Source of the DNA: Snodgrassella communis
GTDB taxonomy: Bacteria; Pseudomonadota; Gammaproteobacteria; Burkholderiales; Neisseriaceae
NCBI RefSeq assembly: GCF_914768045.1
Contig: NZ_CAJZCD010000009.1
Span: forward strand, 1 to 64,000
Direction: 5' to 3'
DNA: 64,000 bases
Of this stretch, positions 9,611 through 19,727 are shown in pieces. How positions within the stretch are numbered: position 1 is the stretch's first letter; every line of letters begins with the position of its first letter. The translations under genes were made by a program, and so were the position numbers. The notes beneath the pieces are model-generated. The model did no database searches and had not been told where the DNA came from. It saw only the letters and a program-made list of their open reading frames with translations.

Positions 9611-10417
9611 TTATAATAACAGGGCTTTACTTAAAAAATACATACTCATGAATAATAGTAAACAGGCAAAACATTTTTTCAGCATAGCGGGTGAAAGCCG
9701 GTGTGCTACTTTTGCTCCCTGTCTAGCCGTGATAAAGCTCATTATACTGATGCCAATAAATGCATAAATATGGACATAACCAATGGTATGAGCTATATGG
9801 ATTTGTTCATGCGCACCAAAAAACATAAAACCTAAAGCACCTGTAACTGCAATTGGCAGACCACAGGCAGCAGAAGTACCAACAGCCTGTTGCATAGTTA
9901 GCCCGCTGCGACTCAGATAAGGTACGGTTAAGCTGCCGCCACCAATACCAAATAAGGCGGAAGCTATGCCGATAATGGCACCTGCGAACCAGTGCCAGTA
10001 TGGATTAATTGATTGTCCCTGCTGTAAATTGCTTTTTGTCTGGGCACTGTAAAACATGTTGATTCCAACGAGCAAGGAAAAAATACCAATAATCAGTTGC
10101 AGCTTCTGACCTGACAAGGCATCAGCAATAGCAGCACCACCAAATGAGCCTAGTATAAGCCCGGGAGTTAATTGCCCTACTACCAGCCACAATACTGCAT
10201 GGTTTTTATTATGAGCCAGTATAGAACTGATGGAAGTAACCATGATGGTAGCCAGAGATGTTCCCAGAGCCAGATGCATACTTACCGCTTCTCCATAACC
10301 GGATTGCATAAAGACAATATACAGAACAGGTACCACAATTAATCCACCGCCAACCCCAAACAGGCCGGCGGCAAAACCTGCTACAGTACCTATTAATAAA
10401 TAAGTAAGCAGTTCCAT
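9611..10417 (-). CDS. TSUP (TauE/SafE) family membrane permease
   Basis: Inner-membrane protein of about eight helices and 268 aa. It has the two related halves typical of the family, each with a glycine-rich loop: AGLFGVGGGLIVVPVL near residue 17 and ASALFGIGGGSLTVPYL near residue 153. TSUP members export or import small sulfur-containing or organic anions; the substrate cannot be read from sequence. It sits between purH (84 bp upstream) and the MBL hydrolase gene (25 bp downstream), all on the minus strand. Confidence 0.85.
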   Translation of the reverse strand: MELLTYLLIGTVAGFAAGLFGVGGGLIVVPVLYIVFMQSGYGEAVSMHLALGTSLATIMVTSISSILAHNKNHAVLWLVVGQLTPGLILGSFGGAAIADALSGQKLQLIIGIFSLLVGINMFYSAQTKSNLQQGQSINPYWHWFAGAIIGIASALFGIGGGSLTVPYLSRSGLTMQQAVGTSAACGLPIAVTGALGFMFFGAHEQIHIAHTIGYVHIYAFIGISIMSFITARQGAKVAHRLSPAMLKKCFACLLLFMSMYFLSKALLL

Positions 10418-10501
10418 AGATAAGTCGATTAAACGATAATGCTGGTATGCGCTAGTGGCTAAATTAAAATTGCATTACTTCTGAAAGATAATGGCCTAAT
10501 T

Positions 10502-12076
10502 TTAATGGCGGAAGTGACGCACGCCGGTTATTACCATGGCAATATCATGCTCATTGGCAGCAGTAATTACTTCTTCATCACGTACAGAACCGCCCGGCTG
10601 GATAATAGCCTTAATACCTTGCGCAGCAATCACATCGACCCCGTCTCTAAACGGAAAAAATGCATCTGAAGCAGCACAGGCACCAGCAAGTTCAAAGCCT
10701 GCATCTTGAGCTTTACGCGCAGCTATTCGCGTTGAATCAACCCGGCTCATTTGCCCGGCACCTATTCCGTAGGTTTGTCCACCCTTGCCAAATACAATTG
10801 CATTAGATTTCACGTATTTGGCTACTTTCCATACGAATAGTAAGTCCTGCATTTCCTGCTCTGTGGGTGTACGCCTTGTTACAACCTTTAATTGATTCAT
10901 TTCTATCTGATGATTATCTGTAGTCTGTACCAGCAAACCACCGCCAACACGTTTTAATTCAAACTGATTTGCTCCGCCTGACAAAGAAATTTCCAGTACA
11001 CGCACATTCTTTTTGGCCGCTATGATGGCTTTTGCTTCGGCAGTAAATTTTGGAGCCATTAGTACTTCAAGAAACTGGCCGGTAACGGCCTCTACTGTTG
11101 CGGCATCTACTTCGCAATTAAAAGCAATAATACCGCCAAAAGCGCTGGTAGTATCTGTAGCAAATGCCAGCCGATATGCAGTTAAGGTATCAGCAGCAAC
11201 TGCCACCCCACACGGATTAGCATGTTTTACAATGACACAGGCAGGCTGGGTAAAAGATTTAACAGCTTCCCATGCAGCATCAGCATCAGCAATATTGTTA
11301 TACGATAATTCTTTTCCCTGTAGTTGCTGATAATTAGCCAGACTACCAGCGGCCGGTTGTAAATCACGATAAAAGGCAGCCTGCTGATGCGGATTTTCGC
11401 CATAGCGTAAATCCTGTACTTTTAGCCAGCTTTGATTATATTGTTGTGGGAAAGTATGTAAATTCGGTTGCCCAGCCAAATTTTTGTCATCAACACTCGT
11501 CAGATAATTGGCAATCATGCCATCGTATTGAGCAGTGTGCGCAAAAGCTTTTCGAGCCAAGCTAAAACGGGTCTGTGCTGACAGGCAACCATGTTGCTTT
11601 AACTCGGTAATAATTGCTACATAATCATTACAATCTGTAACAATGACCACATCTCGCCAGTTCTTAGCGGCAGAGCGCACCATGGACGGGCCACCAATGT
11701 CAATATTCTCGATAGCATCTTCTAATGTACAATCCGGCTTCGCCACTGTTGCAGCAAATGGATACAGATTCACACATACAAGATCTATGGTACCGATATC
11801 ATGCTTGGCCATTTGTGCCTTGTGTTCAGGGCAGTCGCGCCGTCCTAGAATCCCACCATGAATTTTTGGATGTAATGTCTTTACCCGCCCATCCAGCATC
11901 TCTGGAAAGCCGGTATAGTCGGCCACTTCAGTTACTGCGATACCTGCATTGGCCAATAAACTAGCTGTTCCTCCTGTTGAGAGTAATTCGACACCCAATT
12001 GCGTTAGCTGATGTGCAAAATCAATCACACCGGTTTTGTCTGACACACTCAACAGTGCCCGTTTGATTACAGCCAT
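10502..12076 (-). CDS. purH: AICAR transformylase / IMP cyclohydrolase
   Basis: Bifunctional enzyme for the last two steps of de novo purine synthesis (AICAR to FAICAR to IMP). The N-terminal MGS-like cyclohydrolase domain begins [16 protein letters not shown] and contains LLSTGGTA and [14 protein letters not shown]. The C-terminal transformylase domain carries the [10 protein letters not shown] and [11 protein letters not shown] segments. Start ATG 12076 has an AAGGGA site; the frame extends upstream to 12097 but without family support. It yields 524 aa, normal length. It follows fis by 32 bp in the order dusB-fis-purH. Confidence 0.96.
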   Translation of the reverse strand: MAVIKRALLSVSDKTGVIDFAHQLTQLGVELLSTGGTASLLANAGIAVTEVADYTGFPEMLDGRVKTLHPKIHGGILGRRDCPEHKAQMAKHDIGTIDLVCVNLYPFAATVAKPDCTLEDAIENIDIGGPSMVRSAAKNWRDVVIVTDCNDYVAIITELKQHGCLSAQTRFSLARKAFAHTAQYDGMIANYLTSVDDKNLAGQPNLHTFPQQYNQSWLKVQDLRYGENPHQQAAFYRDLQPAAGSLANYQQLQGKELSYNNIADADAAWEAVKSFTQPACVIVKHANPCGVAVAADTLTAYRLAFATDTTSAFGGIIAFNCEVDAATVEAVTGQFLEVLMAPKFTAEAKAIIAAKKNVRVLEISLSGGANQFELKRVGGGLLVQTTDNHQIEMNQLKVVTRRTPTEQEMQDLLFVWKVAKYVKSNAIVFGKGGQTYGIGAGQMSRVDSTRIAARKAQDAGFELAGACAASDAFFPFRDGVDVIAAQGIKAIIQPGGSVRDEEVITAANEHDIAMVITGVRHFRH

Positions 12077-12108
12077 GGTTTTTCCCTTAAAATACAAATA
12101 TTACTGAT

Positions 12109-12354
12109 TCAATCCAACAAATGATATTGCGTTAATTTTTTACGTAGTGTATTGCGGTTCAAACCCAGAATCTGTGCTGCACGAGTTTGATTATGCTCAC
12201 AAACCTCCATCACACAACGTAATAGCGGTAGTTCCATCTGCTGCAACACCATATCATAGACCGCGCAAGGTGTTTCACCATCCAGATCAGCAAAATACTG
12301 TCTTATATTTGCCTCTATACATTGTGCGATACTAACTTTAGGTGTTCCACTCAT
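12109..12354 (-). CDS. fis: Fis-family DNA-binding protein
   Basis: Small nucleoid-associated regulator of 81 aa that bends DNA and adjusts growth-phase transcription. The C-terminal helix-turn-helix is clear: EHNQTRAAQILGLNRNTLRKKL (residues about 53-74). The N-terminal half is diverged from enterobacterial Fis, and the family length is about 80-98 aa. Its position directly after dusB and before purH is the conserved order that supports the Fis assignment over an NtrC-type HTH fragment. Confidence 0.88.
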   Translation of the reverse strand: MSGTPKVSIAQCIEANIRQYFADLDGETPCAVYDMVLQQMELPLLRCVMEVCEHNQTRAAQILGLNRNTLRKKLTQYHLLD

Positions 12355-12392
12355 TTACATTTTCCTTATATGGCAGGGAAAACTGTTTACAG

Positions 12393-13391
12393 CTACCGAT
12401 AGGCACACGGCCATGCGGTTAATTGTGCAACCTGCCTGTCTAAAAAGTCATTCACCAGTTGTAACTGCATTTGCGCATTATCTACTGTATTAATGTGCCT
12501 GCGAAAATGCTCACCTTCCGGTAATGCAGCTACATACCACCCAATATGCTTACGGGCAATACGTACACCCATAACCATGCCATAAAAATCATGCATGGCA
12601 ACAATATGACGTGTTATCACTTGAGCATGCTCAGCCACAGTCAGCGAAGGTGGCAAACGACCATACTTATGGTAATGCACAAGGTCACGAAACAGCCATG
12701 GTTGCCCCTGAGCTGCACGTCCAATCATTACACCATCCGCACCAGTGTCCTGCCATACTCTTAATGCTTTTTGCGGACTGGTAATATCCCCATTAACCCA
12801 CACTGGCAGGTTTACCTGCTGTCGTACCTGTGAAATCAAATCATAACTGGCCTCTCCACGATACATTTGTGTACGTGTACGGCCATGTATTGCAAGAGCA
12901 GTAATTCCTGCCTGTTCTGCTATCTGTGCAATAGTCAAAATGTTGCGATGCTCATCATCCCAGCCAAGACGTGTTTTAAGGGTTACCGGTACATCAACAG
13001 CATCGACAACTGCCTGTAAAATTGCTTCAACCAGCGATTCATTTTGTAGTAAAGCACTGCCTGCCAGCGCATTACATACTTTTTTTGCCGGACAACCCAT
13101 ATTGATATCAATAACCGCTGCACCACGGGCTACATTATAGCGTGCCACATCTGCCAACTGCTTCGGATCACTACCGGCAATCTGCACCACCCTGATACCA
13201 TTCTCACCCTCATAATTCACTCGCTGTAAAGTCTTGCGTGTTTGCTGCAATTGCGGATTACTGGTAATCATTTCACTCACAGCCCAGCCTGCACCAAACT
13301 CACGACATAGCTGGCGAAATGGTTTATCAGTTATTCCTGCCATGGGTGCTAAGGCAAAAGGAGAAACAAGCTGATAACAACCAATATGCAT
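12393..13391 (-). CDS. dusB: tRNA-dihydrouridine synthase B
   Basis: Flavin enzyme that reduces specific uridines in the D-loop of tRNA. At 332 aa it has the FMN-binding TIM barrel with APMAGITDKPFRQLCREFGAG at the N-terminus, INMGCPAKKVCNALAGSALL with the catalytic Cys, TLKTRLGWDD, IHGRTRTQMYRG and DGVMIGRAAQGQPWLF. It is the first gene of the dusB-fis-purH series. The 444-bp region upstream should hold the promoter. Confidence 0.95.
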   Translation of the reverse strand: MHIGCYQLVSPFALAPMAGITDKPFRQLCREFGAGWAVSEMITSNPQLQQTRKTLQRVNYEGENGIRVVQIAGSDPKQLADVARYNVARGAAVIDINMGCPAKKVCNALAGSALLQNESLVEAILQAVVDAVDVPVTLKTRLGWDDEHRNILTIAQIAEQAGITALAIHGRTRTQMYRGEASYDLISQVRQQVNLPVWVNGDITSPQKALRVWQDTGADGVMIGRAAQGQPWLFRDLVHYHKYGRLPPSLTVAEHAQVITRHIVAMHDFYGMVMGVRIARKHIGWYVAALPEGEHFRRHINTVDNAQMQLQLVNDFLDRQVAQLTAWPCAYR

Positions 13392-13835
13392 AACAAATAA
13401 AAAAGATAAGGGGAAAACAATAGCCGGATATGACCATTGTACAATTTTTAGGCAGGTACTCCAAACGCAAATACCATCATTTACTAAAAAAATTGATTAT
13501 AGTAGTACATAATCCAAACTAAACTGAAATAGCTTCCGCCTTTTATCGTTCAATATTAAGACAGTATAGCGTAGTACAATGATTTCGTTTCAATTCTGGA
13601 ACAATACAACTGAATAAATTTCTTGAATAATCGGAAAAGCACTAGCAATAAACTATGCCTAATACTTACCTGTAAAATCTGCCAGCCATCTGCAAACACA
13701 TGATTTAATATTGAAACAAAAATTTTATAATAAAAATTTCCCACAATTCAGTTATAGATCCCTGAACAATATAATGATATTAACTCACAAATATAACAAA
13801 AGATATCGCTTACCTATAACCATTCAGATAAAAGC
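13392..13835. other. Intergenic region between dxs and dusB
   Basis: AT-rich gap of 444 bp. It holds a 62-codon frame on the minus strand (13556-13744) that would start at GTG and has no recognisable domain; I do not think it is a gene. No strong hairpin, tRNA or repeat was seen. It probably contains the dusB promoter and the end of the dxs transcript. Confidence 0.6.
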
Positions 13836-15713
13836 TTACCCTATCCACTGAAGAATCTGTTGCCGAATCTTGTCAGCACTTAATCCTATTTGATCAAGCA
13901 CTTGTGTTGTATCACCATGTCCGGTAACCACATCAGGTATCCCCAGAGTCAATACCGGTTTATTCTGCTTATGCTGCGCCAGCACTTCAAGGACAGCACT
14001 TCCTGCGCCACCAATCTGGCTATTCTCTTCCAATGTAACCAAATAATCATATTCTGCTGCCAGTTGTAGCAATAGCTCCGCATCCAATGGCTTCACAAAA
14101 CGCATATCTGCCACAGCAGCATCAATTGCATTAGCCACAATAAGGGCTGTTTGCACCATACTGCCAAATGCAATTAAAGCAATTTTGTCTCCTTGACGGC
14201 GCAGCACCCCCTTGCCAATCGGTACTGTAGCCAAATCAGCTCCTGCATCAACACCTGCACCTATACCACGAGGATAGCGTACAGCTGCAGGCTGATTAAG
14301 CTGATAGCAGCTTGATAGCAACAAACGACATTCACGCTCATCACTTGGCACTGCAATAACCAGATTAGGCACACAGCGCAGATAACTCAAATCATAAACA
14401 CCAGCATGCGTTGGACCATCTGCCCCAACAATTCCGCCACGATCAATTGCAAACAAAACCGGTAAATTCTGTAATGCCACATCATGAATCAGCTGATCGT
14501 AAGCCCGTTGCAGGAAAGTTGAGTAAATTGCCACTACCGGCTTCATTTGCTCACAAGCTAAACCAGCTGCAAAAGTTACAGCGTGCTGCTCAGCAATACC
14601 GACATCAAAATAACGTTCTGGATATTGCCGGGCAAATTCTACCAGACCACTGCCTTCACGCATGGCTGGTGTAATTGCCAGCAAATTTTGATCTACTGCT
14701 GCCTGATCCAGTATCCATTGGCCGAAAATTTGGGTATAGGTAGGTTTAGACACCGTTACAGACGAATGCAACCCCTGCTGTGGATCAAACGCACTGACAG
14801 CATGAAAACTAACCGGATCATTTTCAGCCAGTTTATAACCATGACCTTTTTTAGTAATGATGTGCAATAGCTGCGGTCCTTTACGATTCCGCATATCCTG
14901 CAACACATCTACCAGCTGAATAACATCATGCCCATCAATCGGTCCCGAATAAGTAAAACCGAAATTATCGAATAAAGACAGCGTATCAGTACTGGTACTC
15001 TCTTCAATCAGATCTTTGATTTTATTTTCTACCCGCTGCGCTACATCCAGAGCTCCCGGCACTAAACCTAATACTTTTTCTGATTTATGTTTGATTGATT
15101 TCACCAACCCTTTAACATCATGCAAAGGATTTTTGGCCAGATATTTGGGCAGTGCACCGACATTTGGTGAAATAGACATCTCATTATCATTAAGAATAAC
15201 CAGCAAATCAATATCCATATCACCAGCATTATTCAATGCTTCAAACGCCTGCCCCGCAGTCATCGCACCATCACCAATAATAGCAACATTGCGGTTAGTT
15301 TTATGCTGTAATTTATCAGCGACAGCCATACCCAGCGCAGCACCAATCGACGTAGAAGAATGACCAACACCAAACACATCGTATTCCGACTCGCTACGCT
15401 TGGGGAAACCTGCCAGACCACCACATTGACGCATAGTCGTCATACGTGTTTTACGCCCTGTCAGGATTTTGTGCGGATAACTCTGATGTCCTACATCCCA
15501 GATCAGATGATCTTGCGGCGTCTGGTATACATAGTGTAGAGCAACTGTTAATTCAACCGCGCCCAGATTACTGGCAAAATGTCCACCAGTTTTACTTACT
15601 GATTCCAGTAAATAAGCACGTAACTCATTTGCCAGCTGAGGTAACTGGTTCTTTTGCAAACGGCGCACATCCTGTGGTAAATCAATAGTATCAAGCAGAG
15701 GGGTAGGATTCAT
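13836..15713 (-). CDS. dxs: 1-deoxy-D-xylulose-5-phosphate synthase
   Basis: First enzyme of the MEP isoprenoid pathway, also feeding thiamine and pyridoxal synthesis. It condenses pyruvate and glyceraldehyde-3-P using thiamine diphosphate. At 625 aa it is full length. Visible signatures are [36 protein letters not shown], the ThDP/Mg segment [34 protein letters not shown] and the transketolase C-terminal region. It is the last gene of the minus-strand run from can, but 210 bp separate it from rlmH, and a strong palindrome lies in that gap, so it may have its own promoter. Confidence 0.96.
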   Translation of the reverse strand: MNPTPLLDTIDLPQDVRRLQKNQLPQLANELRAYLLESVSKTGGHFASNLGAVELTVALHYVYQTPQDHLIWDVGHQSYPHKILTGRKTRMTTMRQCGGLAGFPKRSESEYDVFGVGHSSTSIGAALGMAVADKLQHKTNRNVAIIGDGAMTAGQAFEALNNAGDMDIDLLVILNDNEMSISPNVGALPKYLAKNPLHDVKGLVKSIKHKSEKVLGLVPGALDVAQRVENKIKDLIEESTSTDTLSLFDNFGFTYSGPIDGHDVIQLVDVLQDMRNRKGPQLLHIITKKGHGYKLAENDPVSFHAVSAFDPQQGLHSSVTVSKPTYTQIFGQWILDQAAVDQNLLAITPAMREGSGLVEFARQYPERYFDVGIAEQHAVTFAAGLACEQMKPVVAIYSTFLQRAYDQLIHDVALQNLPVLFAIDRGGIVGADGPTHAGVYDLSYLRCVPNLVIAVPSDERECRLLLSSCYQLNQPAAVRYPRGIGAGVDAGADLATVPIGKGVLRRQGDKIALIAFGSMVQTALIVANAIDAAVADMRFVKPLDAELLLQLAAEYDYLVTLEENSQIGGAGSAVLEVLAQHKQNKPVLTLGIPDVVTGHGDTTQVLDQIGLSADKIRQQILQWIG

Positions 15714-15792
15714 AATCAGACTTTACTTGTTATTAATGCAGATAACGGGCCATATACCAGCCAAACCAAGCGCACAGCAATTATATACTAAC

Positions 15793-15813
15793 ATACCCCC
15801 TGTACGGGGGTAT
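15793..15813. promoter_or_regulatory. Perfect GC-tract palindrome upstream of dxs
   Basis: An 8-bp perfect inverted repeat, ATACCCCC-TGTAC-GGGGGTAT, lies about 80 bp upstream of the dxs start in otherwise AT-rich DNA. The layout (TACCCCC, short spacer, GGGGGTA) resembles operators of CsoR/FrmR/RcnR-family repressors. No gene for such a repressor is in the window. There is no T-run on either side, so it is unlikely to be a simple terminator. Confidence 0.45.
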
Positions 15814-15923
15814 TCATTTGATGTCAACAAATTATTTTATCCTGATTAATCAGAACAAGCTGTATACATCAAAACCATGACTAAAACATAAACATATACC
15901 CAAATTACTGACATCCATCAAAA

Positions 15924-16394
15924 TCACTCACGATGGTATGGATGATTATGCAAAATCGACTGAGCACGGTAAAGCTGCTCAGTTAACAGTACACGCACCA
16001 TGCCATGTGGCAAAGTTAGACTGGAAAGGCGCAATAACAAATTTGCCCGCTGCTTTAAACGATCAGTCAGCCCGTCAGCGCCACCGATAACAAAACACAG
16101 ATTATCACCCTGTTGCTGCCATCGTTTCAGCCAATCCGCCAGTTCCATGGAAGTTGGCGCTTTCCCACGTTCATCCAGTACAATCAGATAACTATGTGAG
16201 GGAATAGCTGCAACAATACGTTCCTCTTCTGCGGCCATCGCCTGCGCAGCATTAATACCGGCACCACGTTTTTCCGGCTTGATTTCCCTAAGCTGAAACT
16301 GAATCTCACGGCCAAACCTTTTACTATAATCGGCTACCGCATAATCCACCCAGTGCGGCATTTTTGTTCCTACCGCCAGTACTGTAATATTCAT
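15924..16394 (-). CDS. rlmH: 23S rRNA (pseudouridine1915-N3)-methyltransferase
   Basis: SPOUT-class methyltransferase that modifies pseudouridine 1915 in helix 69 of 23S rRNA on assembled 70S ribosomes. The 156-aa length is normal. The SAM-binding knot is visible as FVIGGADGL (about residues 101-109), followed by LSSLTLPHGMVRVLLTEQLYRA, and the conserved C-terminus ends HNHPYHRE. It follows rsfS by 32 bp, the widespread rsfS-rlmH arrangement. Confidence 0.95.
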   Translation of the reverse strand: MNITVLAVGTKMPHWVDYAVADYSKRFGREIQFQLREIKPEKRGAGINAAQAMAAEEERIVAAIPSHSYLIVLDERGKAPTSMELADWLKRWQQQGDNLCFVIGGADGLTDRLKQRANLLLRLSSLTLPHGMVRVLLTEQLYRAQSILHNHPYHRE

Positions 16395-16426
16395 TTAATC
16401 TCAATAAATATATCATCCAGCAAGCA

Positions 16427-16816
16427 TCAATCTACTGCTTGCCATGGTTTAGCTGCGCCTGCATGAAAAGAAGGCTTCTCTCCACCCCATAAAGCTTCGA
16501 TATCATAATAATCACGCACCGCAGGCTGCATCACATGAACAACCAGATCACCAGCATCAACCAGTGCCCATTCACCACTATCAAGGCCTTCCGTACTAAT
16601 AATATCGTAACCAGCCTCTTTTAAATCCACAACAACATTATTTGCCAGAGCCTTTACCTGACGCGTACTGTCACCACTGGCAATAATCATCCGAGAAAAC
16701 AGCGAAGTTTGTGCCGATGTATCCAGTACAGTAATGTCTTTACCTTTAACATCCTCGAGTGCATTAACGCCAATGGCTACCATATTGTCCCATTGCGCGA
16801 TAAGATTTTCATCCAT
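16427..16816 (-). CDS. rsfS: Ribosomal silencing factor RsfS
   Basis: Binds ribosomal protein L14 and blocks joining of the 30S and 50S subunits when nutrients run down. At 129 aa it contains the core segments DITVLDTSAQTSLFSRMIIASGDSTRQVKAL, SGEWALVDAGDLVVHVMQP and YYDIEALWG. It sits between nadD (63 bp upstream) and rlmH, as in many proteobacteria. Confidence 0.94.
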   Translation of the reverse strand: MDENLIAQWDNMVAIGVNALEDVKGKDITVLDTSAQTSLFSRMIIASGDSTRQVKALANNVVVDLKEAGYDIISTEGLDSGEWALVDAGDLVVHVMQPAVRDYYDIEALWGGEKPSFHAGAAKPWQAVD

Positions 16817-16879
16817 ACAGTAAATATCCTATTGTGTTAAAAGCATTTCCTGCTCAGAAATACTCTATAAATATATAAA

Positions 16880-17515
16880 TTATGCCTGATAAAGGCGTTC
16901 GCGGTCGATATACTCTGCCACACTAGCCGGAACGCAATCATGATTACCCATCGGCCATTGCTTTCGAATATCAGTGGAACTCACCGGTAAGAAAGATGCC
17001 TGCAATAACACTGCACGTCCGCCATCATTGCCCTCCGGTGTAGTCAGATTTTTAGCTAATGCTTCAGGTAACCATTGCTGTAATGTCGCAGGCAAAGCAG
17101 CTAAGCGTTGCTCGCCACGTTGAGCTATAGCTAGATTAACACCTTGTAATAAAGCCTCATAACGATGCCAGTTCGGTAATTGCAACAATGAATCCATTCC
17201 CAGCAACCACCATAACTGTGCCTGCGCAAATACCTGATGAAACAGAGACACAGTATCAATCGTATAAGTAGGTCCTTTACGTACCACATCACAATCAGAC
17301 ACACTAAAGCGTTCATCTACAGCAATCATCTGCTCCACCATAGCCAGACGCTGTGCCGCAGTAGTACGGGTAACAACTTGTTTATGATACGGTTCACCTG
17401 CTGGAATAAAAATAACACTTTCGAGTTCTAATTCATCAGCGAAAGCCTGCGCGATATGAATATGGCCATTGTGTGGTGGATCAAAAGTACCACCAAACAA
17501 ACCGATACGTTTCAT
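16880..17515 (-). CDS. nadD: Nicotinate-nucleotide adenylyltransferase
   Basis: Adenylates nicotinic acid mononucleotide in NAD synthesis. The nucleotidyltransferase motif GLFGGTFDPPHNGHIHIA (with HxGH) is at residues 5-22, and SSTDIRKQ near residue 186 is the second signature. Length 211 aa is normal. Its ATG overlaps the end of the upstream carbonic anhydrase gene by four bases, which suggests coupled translation. Confidence 0.95.
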   Translation of the reverse strand: MKRIGLFGGTFDPPHNGHIHIAQAFADELELESVIFIPAGEPYHKQVVTRTTAAQRLAMVEQMIAVDERFSVSDCDVVRKGPTYTIDTVSLFHQVFAQAQLWWLLGMDSLLQLPNWHRYEALLQGVNLAIAQRGEQRLAALPATLQQWLPEALAKNLTTPEGNDGGRAVLLQASFLPVSSTDIRKQWPMGNHDCVPASVAEYIDRERLYQA

Positions 17516-18075
17516 ATTTTATTTCCGTTAACCACAATATTCAGCTTACCCGTAATCGGGTGAATGACCAGACCATGTACTTTAATCTCACTCGGCATCA
17601 ATGGATGCTTACGTATCATATTAACCGAATGCATAATCGCATCTTCCACACTATCAAAATCAGTGAGCCATTTATGAAAATCTACGCCCGCATTCTCCAA
17701 AATTTCAAGACGCTCATCACTGACACCCCGAGCACGCATTCGATCAAGCATATCGGGGACATGCAATTCCTGCATACCACAATCATAATGCCCAATTACC
17801 ATAATTTCATGCACATGCATCTCAAATACAGCCACCAGCAATGAGCGCATCACAGAACCCCATGGGTGAGTGACCAAAGCTCCTGCATTACGAATCACCT
17901 TGGCATCTCCATTTTTCAGCCCCAGAGCACGCGGTAATAAATCCAGAATTCGTGCGTCCATACAGGAAACAATAGCCAGATTTTTTTCTGGATACTTGTC
18001 CGTAAAAAACTGCTCATATTCTTCAGCATCAACAAATTTCTGGTTAAAGTCCATAATCTCATCAATTAAAGACAT
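17512..18075 (-). CDS. can: Beta-class carbonic anhydrase
   Basis: Zinc enzyme that interconverts CO2 and bicarbonate in the cytoplasm. Zinc ligands fit Cys38 (in SCMDAR, with the Asp40/Arg42 dyad), His96 and Cys99 (in GHYDCGM). The 187-aa length is typical of the shorter beta-class group. It overlaps nadD by four bases. Its upstream neighbour, the purine permease, is separated by 127 bp containing a hairpin. Confidence 0.92.
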   Translation of the reverse strand: MSLIDEIMDFNQKFVDAEEYEQFFTDKYPEKNLAIVSCMDARILDLLPRALGLKNGDAKVIRNAGALVTHPWGSVMRSLLVAVFEMHVHEIMVIGHYDCGMQELHVPDMLDRMRARGVSDERLEILENAGVDFHKWLTDFDSVEDAIMHSVNMIRKHPLMPSEIKVHGLVIHPITGKLNIVVNGNKI

Positions 18076-18162
18076 AATTCCTCCCTTTTCATTTATATAA
18101 TAGCTGCACCCTGCTCAATATATCAGTGCATCAGCGCCCAGAATATATAGCTATAAAGTATT

Positions 18163-18185
18163 CAGGCAGCCGTAACGGCTGCCTG
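18163..18185 (-). terminator. Terminator-like hairpin after the purine permease gene
   Basis: A 10-bp perfect stem, CAGGCAGCCG-TAA-CGGCTGCCTG, lies 18 bp past the stop of the purine permease gene (minus strand). The downstream tract (AATACTTTAT) is only moderately T-rich. One arm plus its flank reads GGCTGCCTGAA on the minus strand, close to the DNA-uptake-sequence dialects of Neisseriaceae, which often form such hairpins. Confidence 0.6.
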
Positions 18186-18202
18186 TTACAAACCGGATTA
18201 TC

Positions 18203-19516
18203 TCACGCACCTAGCCAGAGCAGTTTGAATGCCCACAATAAAGCAATAATCCATACCATATAAGATACTTCTTTAACCTTACCACAGAACAACTTAATCA
18301 GTGCGTAACTGATAAAACCCATCGCTATGCCATCTGCAATAGAATAAGCAAAAGGCATAAAAATCAGAGTAAAGAATGCAGGTGCTGCCTCAGTAACATC
18401 TTTCCAGTCAATTTCTGTCATACTGCGCATCATCAGCACTCCTACATACAGCAATGCAGGGGCAGTAGCATATTCTGGAACACTAGCCGCTAGTTTAGAA
18501 AACCATAAACTGGCCAGCATCAAAACACCAACTACTACTGCTGTCAAACCAGTACGACCGCCAACAGCAGCTCCAGCCGCAGATTCCACATAAGCAGTAG
18601 TAGAAGAAGTGCCCAAACCAGCACCAACCACAATCGCGGTTGAATCAGCTAACAATGCCTTTTTCACTCGTGGCAACTTACCATCTACCAGCAAACCAGC
18701 GCGACCAGCAACACCGATCAGAACACCGGTACTGTCAAATAAATCCACAAAGAAAAATACAAAAATAACACTAACCAGACTCATGGTAAACAAATCATGA
18801 AAGTCTAGCTGCAAAAATGTCGGAGCCAACGAAGGAACTGGTGCAAACACGTGTTGAAATTGATTAAGTCCGGTTACAGAAGCAATTGCCGTAATTAATA
18901 AAATACCAATAATAATCCCGCCACGCACTCGGAAATGTTCCAATGCAACAATCAAACAGAAGCCGACAATTGCCAAAAGCACCTTTGGAGAATGAATATC
19001 ACCCAAACTAACCAAAGTAGCTGGATTGGATACCACAATGCCGGCACTTTTCAGCGCCACCAGAGCCAGAAACAACCCGATGCCGCCACCAATGGAATAT
19101 TTGAGGGAATTTGGTAACGAATTAACAATCGCCTCACGTACTTTAAACAAGCTCAGAATAATAAAAATGATGCCAGAAACAAAAACTGCTCCTAATGCTA
19201 CCTGCCACGGAATACCCATACCCTTTACCACAGCATAAGTAAAATAAGCATTCAGCCCCATTCCGGGTGCCAGAGCTATCGGATAATTTGCTATCAGCCC
19301 CATCATCATACAAGCAAAGGCTGAAGAAATACAGGTAGCCACAAAAACCGCACCGAAATCCATACCGGCATCTTGAAGAATAGTGGGATTAACCACCAAA
19401 ATATAACTCATTGCCAAAAAAGTGGTCAGACCAGCTAACACTTCAGTGCGTACACTGCTGCCACTTTCTTTAATTTTAAAAAAACGATCCAAAAAAGAAG
19501 TAACCGCTAGGCTCAT
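18203..19516 (-). CDS. AzgA/PbuG-type purine permease (NCS2 superfamily)
   Basis: Inner-membrane importer for adenine, guanine or hypoxanthine, judged by family. At 437 aa it has 12-14 hydrophobic segments. The start (RFFKIKESGSSVRTEVLAGLTTFLAMSYILVVNP) is characteristic, and SAFACMMMGLIANYPIALAPGMGLNAYF and VFFFVDLFDSTGVLIGVAGRAG are substrate-site motifs of the AzgA branch. It stands alone, with 211 bp upstream to miaB and a hairpin after its stop. Exact purine preference cannot be read from sequence. Confidence 0.88.
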   Translation of the reverse strand: MSLAVTSFLDRFFKIKESGSSVRTEVLAGLTTFLAMSYILVVNPTILQDAGMDFGAVFVATCISSAFACMMMGLIANYPIALAPGMGLNAYFTYAVVKGMGIPWQVALGAVFVSGIIFIILSLFKVREAIVNSLPNSLKYSIGGGIGLFLALVALKSAGIVVSNPATLVSLGDIHSPKVLLAIVGFCLIVALEHFRVRGGIIIGILLITAIASVTGLNQFQHVFAPVPSLAPTFLQLDFHDLFTMSLVSVIFVFFFVDLFDSTGVLIGVAGRAGLLVDGKLPRVKKALLADSTAIVVGAGLGTSSTTAYVESAAGAAVGGRTGLTAVVVGVLMLASLWFSKLAASVPEYATAPALLYVGVLMMRSMTEIDWKDVTEAAPAFFTLIFMPFAYSIADGIAMGFISYALIKLFCGKVKEVSYMVWIIALLWAFKLLWLGA

Positions 19517-19727
19517 GCCAATTCCTTTTAATACCGAAAAAAGGCCAGATAAAACCAGTTATCACCAAAAATTTTCCTGATAACCGGACAATAAAAAATT
19601 TAAATAACTACTACATCAAAATCCGACAACAAGCACAGCCTTTATACCTGTATTAATATGTACATGTACCTGTATTCACACGAGTGAACTAATGCGGTGT
19701 TTTTCCTCTATTCTGCAACTGAGTACT

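Noticed and set aside
9611-10417. Idea that the TSUP permease and MBL hydrolase form a persulfide-detoxification (cst-like) operon
   Set aside because: There is no rhodanese domain, no CstR-type gene and no GC-tract operator near them; the hydrolase looks like an ordinary short glyoxalase II.
13556-13744. 62-codon minus-strand frame in the dxs/dusB gap
   Set aside because: It would start at GTG without a good ribosome-binding site, has no recognisable domain, and lies in AT-rich spacer.
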